The position numbers were made by a program, and so were the translations under genes. The notes below the pieces were generated by a model. It saw only the letters and a list, made by a program, of their open reading frames with translations, was not told the origin of the DNA and did not search any database. A DNA stretch of 64,000 bases from Xanthomonas arboricola pv. populi (GTDB lineage: Bacteria; Pseudomonadota; Gammaproteobacteria; Xanthomonadales; Xanthomonadaceae), in contig NZ_MDEB01000001.1 in NCBI RefSeq assembly GCF_002939945.1, forward strand, positions 620,001 through 684,000, in the 5' to 3' direction. Shown here piece after piece: positions 18,746 to 26,694 of the stretch (its first letter is position 1; the number at the start of each line of letters is the position of its first letter).

Positions 18746-19345
18746 ATGTCGATCGTTATCCGCGACGTGCGCGAGCACGAGCTCGATTCCGTCCTGGCCC
18801 TGAACAACAATGCCGGACTGGCAATCCTGCCGCTGGATTCAACCAAGCTGCAACGTTTCTACGAGCAGGCCGAATATTTCCGCGTCGCCGAGCGCGACGG
18901 CAACCTGGCCGGGTTCCTGGTCGGGTTCGGCAGCGGCAGTGCGCATGACAGCAGCAATTTTGCGTGGTTCCGGGACCGTCACCCGGAATTCTTCTACATC
19001 GACCGCATCGTGGTCGCCAGCCGTCGTCGTGGCGGTGGCGTCGGGCGTGCGTTCTATGCCGATGTGCAGAGCTACACCGAGTTGCGCTACCCGCAACTGG
19101 CCTGCGAGGTGTTCCTGGACCATGGCGCCGATGCGGCGTTGCTGTTCCATGGCAGCTTCGGCTTCCGCGAGGTCGGCCAGAACACCATGGCCGATGTCGA
19201 GGTGCGCGCCAGCATGCTGATGAAAGACATGTGCAGCTATCCGTGGGTCAAGGAGACCTATGGCGGCAAGTTGCCCGACCACCTGCCGTGGGTCGGCCGG
19301 CCGCGTCATGCCGCCGCCACCGACAATCCGTCGACGGGGAGCTGA
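18746..19345 (+). CDS. GNAT-family N-acetyltransferase
   Basis: A 199-residue acetyl-CoA-dependent acyltransferase. The acetyl-CoA loop is visible as IDRIVVASRRRGGGVGRAFYADV, preceded by the core strand pattern LAGFLVGFGSG and followed by LFHGSFGFREVGQ. The substrate is unknown. The ATG at 18746 has GGAG 7 bases ahead; the frame is open upstream but crosses the kinase promoter region. Only three bases separate it from minC, so it is probably the first gene of the min transcript. Confidence 0.85.
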   Translation: MSIVIRDVREHELDSVLALNNNAGLAILPLDSTKLQRFYEQAEYFRVAERDGNLAGFLVGFGSGSAHDSSNFAWFRDRHPEFFYIDRIVVASRRRGGGVGRAFYADVQSYTELRYPQLACEVFLDHGADAALLFHGSFGFREVGQNTMADVEVRASMLMKDMCSYPWVKETYGGKLPDHLPWVGRPRHAAATDNPSTGS

Positions 19346-19348
19346 GAC

Positions 19349-20089
19349 GTGGCGAGCGTGAATGTGGATTTTGAACAGGCCGGCGAACTGAAGATCGGCC
19401 AGGTAGGCATCGCCAATCTGCGCGTGCGCTCGCTGGACGTGCCGCGCCTGGTGCGCGAGATGCGCGAGCGCGTGACTCGCGCGCCGAAGTTGTTCGGACG
19501 CGCGGCGGTGATCCTGGATTTCGGCGGGCTGTCGCAGGTGCCGGACCTGGACACGGCCAAGGCGCTGCTGGATGGTCTGCGCGATGCCGGCGTATTGCCG
19601 GTGGCACTGGCCTACGGCACCAGCGAGATCGACCTGCTCTCGCAGCAGCTCGGCGTGCCGCTGCTGGCCAAGTTCCGGGCGCAATACGAGCCGACCGCGG
19701 TGAGCCCGCCTCCGCCGCCTCCGCCGCGTGCCGAACCCGCAGCGCCGGCCGCGCGGCCGGCGCCTGGACGCATGCAACGCAACGCGGTGCGCTCGGGCCA
19801 GCAGCTGTATGCGGAGAACTGCGACCTGACTGTCCTCAGTACGGTCGGTGCCGGAGCGGAGGTCATCGCCGACGGCAGCATCCATATCTACGGTACCCTG
19901 CGTGGCCGCGCGTTGGCCGGCGCCCAGGGCAACCCTGACGCGCGCATCTTCTGCCGCGACTTCCACGCCGAACTGGTTGCCATCGCTGGCCACTACAAGG
20001 TGCTGGACGATGTTCCCATGGACCTGCGTGGCAAGGCCGTCCAGGTCTGGCTGGAGCAGGATCAGATCAAGATCGCTGCGCTGGACTGA
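19349..20089 (+). CDS. minC: septum site-determining protein MinC
   Basis: MinC blocks FtsZ polymerisation away from midcell, acting with MinD at the poles. The 246 residues comprise an N-terminal FtsZ-inhibiting domain (~1-110), a Pro-rich linker (PPPPPPPRAEPAAPAARP near residue 125) and the C-terminal beta-helix dimer domain (NCDLTVLSTVGAGAEVIADGSIHIYGTLRGRALAG), which binds MinD. The start codon is GTG, following the GNAT gene by three bases. minD begins 35 bases downstream. Confidence 0.95.
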   Translation: MASVNVDFEQAGELKIGQVGIANLRVRSLDVPRLVREMRERVTRAPKLFGRAAVILDFGGLSQVPDLDTAKALLDGLRDAGVLPVALAYGTSEIDLLSQQLGVPLLAKFRAQYEPTAVSPPPPPPPRAEPAAPAARPAPGRMQRNAVRSGQQLYAENCDLTVLSTVGAGAEVIADGSIHIYGTLRGRALAGAQGNPDARIFCRDFHAELVAIAGHYKVLDDVPMDLRGKAVQVWLEQDQIKIAALD

Positions 20090-20124
20090 CGCAGCCCAAC
20101 CACAGAAATATTCGGAGAAATCCT

Positions 20125-20934
20125 TTGGCTGAAATCATCGTAGTCACCTCCGGCAAGGGCGGCGTTGGCAAGACCACCACCAGCGCGAGCCTTGCCTGCG
20201 GTTTGGCACGGCGCGGCAAGAAGGTCGCCGTCATCGACTTCGACGTCGGTCTGCGCAACCTGGACCTGATCATGGGCTGCGAGCGGCGCGTGGTGTACGA
20301 CTTCGTCAATGTCGTGCATGGCGAAGCCACGCTCAAGCAGTCGCTGATCAAGGACAAGCGCTTCGACAACCTGTACGTGCTGGCTGCCTCGCAGACCCGC
20401 GACAAGGACGCGCTGACCCAGGAAGGCGTGGAGAAGGTGCTCAAGGACCTGGCCGCCGACGGCTTCGAGTACATCGTCTGCGATTCGCCGGCCGGCATCG
20501 AAAAAGGCGCGTTCCTGGCGATGTATTTCGCCGACCGCGCGGTGGTGGTGGTCAATCCGGAAGTCTCGTCGGTACGCGACTCGGACCGCATCATCGGCCT
20601 GCTCGATTCCAAGACCCGCAAGGCCGAGGACGGCCAGACCGTGCCGGCCTTCCTGCTGCTGACCCGCTACAGCCCGGGCCGCGTGGAAGGCGGCGAGATG
20701 CTCAGCATCACCGACGTGGAAGAAGTGCTGGGGCTGAAGGCCATCGGCGTGATTCCCGAATCCGGCGATGTGCTCAACGCCTCCAACAAGGGCGAGCCGG
20801 TGATCCTGGATGCCGAGTCCCCGGCCGGCCAGGCCTACGACGACGCGGTCGCGCGCATCATGGGCGAAGAGCGCCCGATGCGGTTCATATCCGTGGAGAA
20901 GAAAGGCTTCTTCAGCAAGCTGTTCGGAGGGTAA
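20125..20934 (+). CDS. minD: septum site-determining ATPase MinD
   Basis: A membrane-bound ParA-like ATPase that recruits MinC and oscillates under MinE. The 269 residues start at TTG with GGAGAAA upstream. The deviant Walker A is [16 protein letters not shown], Walker B-type strands are [16 protein letters not shown] and [14 protein letters not shown], and the C-terminal amphipathic membrane-targeting helix is [11 protein letters not shown]. It is followed 2 bases later by minE. Confidence 0.97.
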   Translation: MAEIIVVTSGKGGVGKTTTSASLACGLARRGKKVAVIDFDVGLRNLDLIMGCERRVVYDFVNVVHGEATLKQSLIKDKRFDNLYVLAASQTRDKDALTQEGVEKVLKDLAADGFEYIVCDSPAGIEKGAFLAMYFADRAVVVVNPEVSSVRDSDRIIGLLDSKTRKAEDGQTVPAFLLLTRYSPGRVEGGEMLSITDVEEVLGLKAIGVIPESGDVLNASNKGEPVILDAESPAGQAYDDAVARIMGEERPMRFISVEKKGFFSKLFGG

Positions 20935-20936
20935 GC

Positions 20937-21194
20937 ATGGGCCTGCTCGATTTTCTCAAGAGCAAGAAGAACACCGCCGAGACGGCCAAGAACCGCCTGC
21001 AGATCATCATTGCGCAGGAGCGCAACCACCGCGGCGGGCCGGATTACCTGCCGCTGCTGCAGCGCGAATTGCTGGAAGTGATCAAGAAGTACGTCAACAT
21101 CGACGCCGATGCGGTGCGGGTTGATCTGGTCAAGGATGGCGAGCATGACGTGCTCGATATTTCGGTCGCCTTGCCGGAAGACGGCGACAAGTAG
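20937..21194 (+). CDS. minE: cell division topological specificity factor MinE
   Basis: An 85-residue protein stimulating MinD ATPase and confining MinCD to the poles. The N-terminal membrane-binding segment [21 protein letters not shown] is followed by the MinD-contact helix ([10 protein letters not shown]) and the topological specificity domain ([16 protein letters not shown]). Last of the minCDE set; a GC hairpin follows the stop. Confidence 0.97.
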   Translation: MGLLDFLKSKKNTAETAKNRLQIIIAQERNHRGGPDYLPLLQRELLEVIKKYVNIDADAVRVDLVKDGEHDVLDISVALPEDGDK

Positions 21195-21203
21195 GCGACC
21201 CCT

Positions 21204-21229
21204 GCGGCACCGTGCTCCCACGGTGCCGC
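21204..21229 (+). terminator. hairpin after minE
   Basis: An 11-bp perfect stem (GCGGCACCGTG at 21204-21214, CACGGTGCCGC at 21219-21229) with a four-base loop starts nine bases after the minE stop. No T run follows, so it may be a weak terminator or a transcript-stabilising hairpin. Confidence 0.5.
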
Positions 21230-21263
21230 CTTGACAGCCCGAACCGACCGCGAGCCATTGCGT

Positions 21264-21755
21264 GTGACAATCGATTCTTCCCCCAGTTCCGAGCCAGCCA
21301 ACGTGTTGTGCGTGGGCGATATCGGCCTGGACGCACCCGCCGCCCTGCTCGCCCGCTATGGTCTGCGCCTGCATCGCGTGGAGGGCGGCGCGCCGATCCC
21401 CGGCAGTTTCTGGGGCGAACCGGAGGCCGGCATCATCGGCTGCGATGTCTATGTGCGCGACGACACGCCGGTGCATTCGCTGCTGCACGAGGCCGGGCAT
21501 CTGATCGTCCTGCCGGCCGACAAACGCGCGGCCGTGCATACCGACGCCACCGACTCGGTAGATGAAGAAGACGCCACCTGTTATCTGCAGATCCTGCTGG
21601 CCGAGCAATTGCCCGGCGTGGGCAGCGCGCGCCTGATGGTCGACATGGATACCTGGGGCTACACCTACCGGCTGGGATCCACGCGCGCCTGGTTCGAGCA
21701 GGACGCAGAAAACGCGCGCACCTGGTTGAGCGCGCGCGGCTTGTTACCGGCCTGA
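21264..21755 (+). CDS. conserved hypothetical with HEAGH zinc-peptidase-like motif
   Basis: About 163 residues from the GTG at 21264; the frame is open back to a TTG at 21231, but that sits on the edge of the minE hairpin. The central motif HSLLHEAGHLIVLP fits HExxH of zinc peptidases, and a conserved acidic stretch follows about 20 residues later (DSVDEEDATCYLQILLAEQL), which could hold the third ligand. No signal peptide is seen. The family is not recognised; a metallopeptidase is plausible but unproven. It follows minE on the same strand and is convergent with the ColS-like kinase gene. Confidence 0.6.
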   Translation: MTIDSSPSSEPANVLCVGDIGLDAPAALLARYGLRLHRVEGGAPIPGSFWGEPEAGIIGCDVYVRDDTPVHSLLHEAGHLIVLPADKRAAVHTDATDSVDEEDATCYLQILLAEQLPGVGSARLMVDMDTWGYTYRLGSTRAWFEQDAENARTWLSARGLLPA

Positions 21756-21960
21756 GTGCCGGCGAGGTGGTCGAGGGACGTTGCGCTAGCCGCGGCTCTG
21801 CACACGAATCAACGTGTCCACTCAGCACGGTTGCTGAGACACCGCAGCAAGCAGTCGTCGGCGCTGGCAGATACCACCGCTGGAACCGCAGCCTGGCGGA
21901 TGCCGCACAAGCGACGCGTGCGCGACCGAGGGCGACCTAACCGCATTGGCGATTGCGCCG

Positions 21961-23256
21961 TCATCCCTGCGCTGCGGCGGCCATGGCCCCGGACAGATCC
22001 AGCGTCGCCACCGTGCCCTGCCCGGCATTGGAATCCAGGTTCAGATACCAGCCCAGATGCTCGCAGAGCCGTCCGATCAGTTCCAGCCCGATGCCGTTGC
22101 CCTGGCGTGCGTTGCCGCGCGCCAGGCGCGCATAGATCGCGCTGATTTCCTCCGGCGTCATGCCGTGGCCCGGGTCGGCGATGCGCACCACACCGGGGGC
22201 GCTGAGCGAGACGCGGATGATGCCGCGGTCGCTGTTCTCGATCGCGTTGCGCAGCAGATTGCCGATGGCGGTCTGCACGATCGCCACCGGTGCGGTGAGG
22301 CTGCACGGCGGAAGCGGGTCGGTGAGCACCTGCAGATCCTTGTCGGCGAGCAGGTGCGCGTGATCGGCGACGATCTCCGGCAGCAACTGATCCAGACGCA
22401 GCGTATCGCTGCTACGCGTCAGCCGGCCTGGGTCCTTGGCCAGCACCAGCAACAAGGTGATCAACTGCTCCACCGCGGCGCTGGTCTGCGCGATGCGTTC
22501 CAGCTGATGACGCACCGCCGGCGGTGTGCCCGGTTGTTCCAGCGCCAGTTCGACGGCGTTGCCGATCACCGCCAGCGGGGTACGCAACTCGTGGCTGGCA
22601 CTGTCGATAAAGGCGCGTTCGCGTTCGACGAACTGGCCGTTGCGATCGAGATAGTCGTTGAGCGCGTCGGCAATCACGTACAGCTCAGCGCTGCCCTGCG
22701 GGCCCACGGCGATGCGTTGTGCTCGCCGCTCCGGACGCAGCGCGCCGATATCGCGCGCCAGCTCCACCAGCGGGCGCACCATCCGCGCCATCGCATAAGT
22801 CCCCATCAGCAAGGTGATGCCGATCAGCGCGACGCCTGCGGCCAGCATCCAGCGGGTGATGAACTGCTCCAGCGCTTCGAAATCGGTGATATCCAGCACC
22901 AGCGCCAGGCGCCCGGCGTGCGGCGTGTCGCGCACCATCACCGCACTCTGGCGGCCGGCGATCTCCAGCGCGTCGTGCAGACCGGGATGCAGCCTGCGCA
23001 GGACCGGCGGCACTGCAGCGCTGCCATCGACGCGATACAGCCGCAAGGTGTCCGAGTCCTGCCAGCGGTAATCCGGATTCTGCGCACTGCGATCCAGGAT
23101 GCTGTCCAGTTCCGAATTCAACAACGAGCGCCATACGCCGTGTTCTGCGCGCTCGTGCAGATACTGCGCGGTGCCGAACACCGCCAGCACCATCAGCAGC
23201 GTGTAACCGAACAACCACACCAGTACGCGGCGGCCCAACGGGCGCTGCCTAACCAT
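21961..23256 (-). CDS. sensor histidine kinase, ColS-like
   Basis: A 431-residue inner-membrane kinase: helix near residues 10-28, a periplasmic sensor of ~110 residues, a second helix (ITRWMLAAGVALIGITLLMG), a HAMP-like linker, HisKA with the phospho-His in FIDSASHELRTPLAVIGNAVE, and HATPase_c with AIGNLLRNAIENS (N box) and GNGIGLELI (G2 box). It is the second gene of a pair, overlapping the response-regulator stop by eight bases. The pair is divergent from glycosyltransferase, PAP2 and EptA genes, a setting like ColRS systems that control lipid A phosphoethanolamine addition. The ColS name is an inference from that context. Confidence 0.85.
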   Translation of the reverse strand: MVRQRPLGRRVLVWLFGYTLLMVLAVFGTAQYLHERAEHGVWRSLLNSELDSILDRSAQNPDYRWQDSDTLRLYRVDGSAAVPPVLRRLHPGLHDALEIAGRQSAVMVRDTPHAGRLALVLDITDFEALEQFITRWMLAAGVALIGITLLMGTYAMARMVRPLVELARDIGALRPERRAQRIAVGPQGSAELYVIADALNDYLDRNGQFVERERAFIDSASHELRTPLAVIGNAVELALEQPGTPPAVRHQLERIAQTSAAVEQLITLLLVLAKDPGRLTRSSDTLRLDQLLPEIVADHAHLLADKDLQVLTDPLPPCSLTAPVAIVQTAIGNLLRNAIENSDRGIIRVSLSAPGVVRIADPGHGMTPEEISAIYARLARGNARQGNGIGLELIGRLCEHLGWYLNLDSNAGQGTVATLDLSGAMAAAAQG

Positions 23257-23965
23257 CGCTGCACTCGCCCGCGGCCAGATCGCCGGCGCCTTCCAGCGGC
23301 GCCAGGCGATAGCCCAGCCGCGGCAGGGTGTGGATCAGTTTCTGCGCGAACGGACCATCCACGCTGCGACGCAACTCGTAGATATGCGAGCGCAGCATGT
23401 CGCCGTCGGGCGGATCGTCGCCCCACAGCGATTGCTCCAGCCGCTGGCGGGTGACGGCGGCGGGGCTGGCCTGCATCAGCACTTCCAGCAACTTGCGGCA
23501 GGCCGGATACAGATGCAGCACCTGGCCGGCGCGGGTGGCTTCCAGCGTGGACAGGTCCAGACGCAGATCGGCCACCTGCAGCACCTTGCCGCGTCGACGC
23601 CCATGCGCACGCGCAAGCAGGGCCTCAATGCGGACTTCCAGTTCCGGGAGCGCGAACGGCTTGGTCAGATAGTCGTCGGCACCAGCACGGAAGCCGGCGA
23701 TCTTGTCGGGTAACTCGTCGCGGGCGGTGAGCATGATCACCGGCAGCTCGGACTGGTGCTGCTCGCGCAGGCGGCGCAGTACGTCCGGTCCGTCCATGCG
23801 CGGCATCATCCAATCCAGCACCAGCACGTCGTACTGCTGGGTGGTGGCCAGATGCAGGCCGGTGATGCCATCGGGCGCTGCGTCAAGGGTGTGGCCGCGC
23901 GCTTCGAAATAGTCGAACAGGTTGGCAACCATGTTGCGGTTGTCTTCGATGACCAGCAGCCGCAT
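23249..23965 (-). CDS. OmpR-family response regulator, ColR-like
   Basis: A 238-residue regulator. The receiver has the acidic residues in LVIEDNRNM, phospho-acceptor Asp in DVLVLDWMMPRMDG, Thr in IMLTARDE and Lys in DDYLTKPF. The C-terminal winged helix (residues ~125-228) ends in HIYELRRSVDGPFAQKLIHTLPRLGYRL. The ATG at 23965 is chosen over an upstream extension because the receiver homology begins exactly there. It overlaps the kinase start, so the pair is coupled. It probably controls the divergent envelope-modification genes; the shared gap to the glycosyltransferase is only ~140 bases. Confidence 0.9.
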   Translation of the reverse strand: MRLLVIEDNRNMVANLFDYFEARGHTLDAAPDGITGLHLATTQQYDVLVLDWMMPRMDGPDVLRRLREQHQSELPVIMLTARDELPDKIAGFRAGADDYLTKPFALPELEVRIEALLARAHGRRRGKVLQVADLRLDLSTLEATRAGQVLHLYPACRKLLEVLMQASPAAVTRQRLEQSLWGDDPPDGDMLRSHIYELRRSVDGPFAQKLIHTLPRLGYRLAPLEGAGDLAAGECSDG

Positions 23966-24101
23966 GAGCGCGTTTCCAGGGCGGCCCGGCAGGGACGATG
24001 TGCGCATCCTAACCGAGCCTGGCCGAACACAGCCGCTCTGGAGGGTTCCGACAAAATTCCGACCTGCTTGCCGGATAGTGTGGCGCCCCACCGATCGGGG
24101 C

Positions 24102-25829
24102 GTGCGCGTGCCGCCTGCCATCTCCGCCGCCACTTCCCGCCAGCGTGCGCTGCTTGCCGCCGTGGTGCTGATCGTCGTCAGCCTGCTGGCCGGCCTGGGC
24201 CTGCGTCAGCCCAATCCGCCCGACGAGCCGCGCTTTGTGCTGGCCGCACGCAGCATGGTCGAGACCGGCCAGTGGCTGCTGCCGCATCGCGGCCGCGACC
24301 TGTATGCCGAGAAGCCGCCGGTGTTCATGTGGTTGCAGGCAGCCAGCTACGAGCTGGTGCCGCATTGGCCGGTCGCGTTCCTGCTGCCTTCGCTGCTGGC
24401 TGCGCTCGCCACGTTGTGGCTGACCTGGGATATCGCGCGGCGGTTATGGAACCGACGCGTGGCGCGCCATGCGGTGCTGGGGTTGTTTGCGGTGCTGCAG
24501 TTCGGCCTGATGGCCAAGCGTGCGCAGATCGACATGGTGCTGGTGGCGCTGACCACGCTGTCGTTGTGGGGGATGCTGCGGCATCTGCTACGCGGGCCGG
24601 ACTGGCGCGCATGGACGCTGGGGGTGTTCGCCGCCGGCGTAGGCACGGTGACCAAGGGCGTGGGCTTTCTGCCATTGCTGCTGTTGCTGCCGTGGATGGC
24701 GCTGCCGCGCAGGCGCTGGAGCGTGCTGCCGGCACGCGCACAGGCCAGGCGCAGCTGGTTGCTGGTGCTGCCGGCGTTTCTGGCCGGCACTGCGGTATGG
24801 CTTGGCCCGCTGGGCATCGCGTTGTGGCAGAGCAACGACCCGGCGCTGCACGCGTACGCGCACGAGTTGTTGTTCAAGCAGACCGGTACCCGTTATGCGC
24901 ACGCCTGGCATCACGTCAAACCGGCCTGGTACTACCTGCAGGTAATCGCCACGCTGTGGTTGCCGGGCTGCCTGTTGTTGCCATGGTTGCTGCCGGCGTG
25001 GTGGCGACGGCTGCGGCGCGGCGACCCGCGCTATCTGTTGCTGCTTGCCTGGAGCCTGCTGGTGCTGGTGTTCTTCAGCGCCAGCCCGGGTAAGCGCGAG
25101 GTCTACATCTTTCCGATGCTGCCGGCCCTGTGCATCGCCGCCGCACCGCTGCTGGCCGGGCTGCTGCGCAAGCGTGGCGTCCGCGCGCTGCTCACCGGCT
25201 ACCTGCTGCTGCTTGCGCTGGCCGCTCTTGCATTGGGCAGCGGGATCGCACTGCATCTGCACTGGGCGGAAAACACCGCCTTGCAGCGCGGAATGGAGTT
25301 GGCCTCGCTGCGGTCGGTGGGTGTCTGGTTGATCGGCCTGGCTGTGGTCGGCCTGGCGGCAATTGCATGGTCGCGTGGCAAGCGCACCGGCACCGCGGTG
25401 GTGGTGATGACCGCGGCGCTGTGGAGCGTTTACGGCCTGGGCTTGATGCCGGCACTGGATCCTTACAGCTCTGCCGCAGGTTTGATGCAGCGCGTGGGAC
25501 AGCGCATCGGCCCGGAGGCCGAACTCGGCATGCTGGCCTGGCGCGAGCAGAACATGCTGCAGGCGGATCGGCCGGTCACCGACTTCGGCTTCAAGGCGAG
25601 TTGGCAGCAGCAATGGGCCCAGGCAGGCCCGTGGCTTGCACAAGCACCTGAGCGTCGTTGGCTGTTTGTCCTCAAGCAGGCGGTACCGGCGTGCATCGAT
25701 CGGGCGCAACGGATCGATATTGGCGAGTCCAACCGCAATCAATGGCAGTTGCTGCCGGGCACGGCATGGCATGCCGGCTGCGTTACAACTGCCTCCGACA
25801 CCGACCCTGGCGACGGCGAGACAGACTGA
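24102..25829 (+). CDS. ArnT-like GT-C family glycosyltransferase
   Basis: About 575 residues and roughly 12 membrane helices, in the PMT/ArnT fold that moves sugars from undecaprenyl phosphate onto lipid A or other acceptors in the periplasm. The first periplasmic loop has the GT-C acidic motif PDEPRFVLAARSM and then DLYAEKPPVFMWLQ, as in ArnT. The donor sugar cannot be read off; the arn pathway for aminoarabinose is not in this window. Starts are ambiguous among GTGs at 24078, 24102 and 24108. It is divergent from the ColR-like gene and followed, 100 bases later, by the PAP2 gene. Confidence 0.85.
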   Translation: MRVPPAISAATSRQRALLAAVVLIVVSLLAGLGLRQPNPPDEPRFVLAARSMVETGQWLLPHRGRDLYAEKPPVFMWLQAASYELVPHWPVAFLLPSLLAALATLWLTWDIARRLWNRRVARHAVLGLFAVLQFGLMAKRAQIDMVLVALTTLSLWGMLRHLLRGPDWRAWTLGVFAAGVGTVTKGVGFLPLLLLLPWMALPRRRWSVLPARAQARRSWLLVLPAFLAGTAVWLGPLGIALWQSNDPALHAYAHELLFKQTGTRYAHAWHHVKPAWYYLQVIATLWLPGCLLLPWLLPAWWRRLRRGDPRYLLLLAWSLLVLVFFSASPGKREVYIFPMLPALCIAAAPLLAGLLRKRGVRALLTGYLLLLALAALALGSGIALHLHWAENTALQRGMELASLRSVGVWLIGLAVVGLAAIAWSRGKRTGTAVVVMTAALWSVYGLGLMPALDPYSSAAGLMQRVGQRIGPEAELGMLAWREQNMLQADRPVTDFGFKASWQQQWAQAGPWLAQAPERRWLFVLKQAVPACIDRAQRIDIGESNRNQWQLLPGTAWHAGCVTTASDTDPGDGETD

Positions 25830-25929
25830 ACACCGGATATTGCGTTAACGGCCGCGCAACTCCGGTCCGACCGCTTTCCGACATGCCGCTTTCGAAGATG
25901 ACGGGCATAGACCGCAGGCCGATGCTTCG

Positions 25930-26694
25930 ATGACCACGCTTCCCGTATACGCACCTGCCCTGCCGCGCACAGCCAGCGTTGCGCAAACCCGCTTTCTGGT
26001 TCGGCATCTGTGGCTGCCGCTGGCCGGTGTGCTGGTGGTCAGCGCGTTGTTGATGGGCGCTGGCGGCGACCAGTGGATTGCCGATGCACTGTATCGGCTG
26101 GAGGGTGGGCACTGGCTACTCAAGGACCACTGGTTCACCAGCGGCGTGATTCACCGCGTCGGCAAATGGTTGAGCACCGCTGGCGCTGTCAGCGTGCTGG
26201 TGCTGGCGCTGGTTGCCTGGTGCCGGCCACGCCTGCGTGTGCTGCGCTGGCCGCTGACGTATCTGGCTGCATCGATCTCGCTGTCGACCTCGCTGGTGTC
26301 CTTGTTCAAGTCGTGGACGGCGATGGATTGCCCGTGGGATCTGAGCCGTTACGGCGGCACCCAGCAGATGATCGGGCTGTTCGAATCGCGCCACGGCATT
26401 GCCGCGTCCGGTTGTTTTCCTGCAGGCCACGCCAGCGCCGGTTATGCGTGGGTGGCGCTGTATTTCTGTGCGCTGGCACTGCGTCCTGCGTGGCGTATGC
26501 CTGCATTGTGGATGGGCATCGCGGCGGGGTTGTTGTTCGGGATTGCGCAGCAACTACGCGGCGCGCATTTCCTGTCGCACGACCTGTGGTCGCTGGCGGT
26601 GTGTTGGGGAACTGCACTTGCACTGTACTGGGTGATGCTGGCTCGACCGCATCGCGCCAATGATGTGGTGTTGCAATCGGGGGATGCAGCATGA
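25930..26694 (+). CDS. PAP2-family membrane phosphatase, lipid A phosphatase-like
   Basis: A 254-residue protein with about six membrane helices. The PAP2 active-site motifs are visible: CFPAGHASAGYAWVA (variant of PSGH, phosphate-binding and catalytic His) and RGAHFLSHDLWSL (R-x6-H-D). A KSW motif (LFKSWTAMDCPWD) precedes them. It could remove a phosphate from lipid A (LpxE/LpxF-like) or from undecaprenyl pyrophosphate; linkage to EptA through an ATGA overlap favours lipid A. The ArnT-like gene lies 100 bases upstream. Confidence 0.87.
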   Translation: MTTLPVYAPALPRTASVAQTRFLVRHLWLPLAGVLVVSALLMGAGGDQWIADALYRLEGGHWLLKDHWFTSGVIHRVGKWLSTAGAVSVLVLALVAWCRPRLRVLRWPLTYLAASISLSTSLVSLFKSWTAMDCPWDLSRYGGTQQMIGLFESRHGIAASGCFPAGHASAGYAWVALYFCALALRPAWRMPALWMGIAAGLLFGIAQQLRGAHFLSHDLWSLAVCWGTALALYWVMLARPHRANDVVLQSGDAA

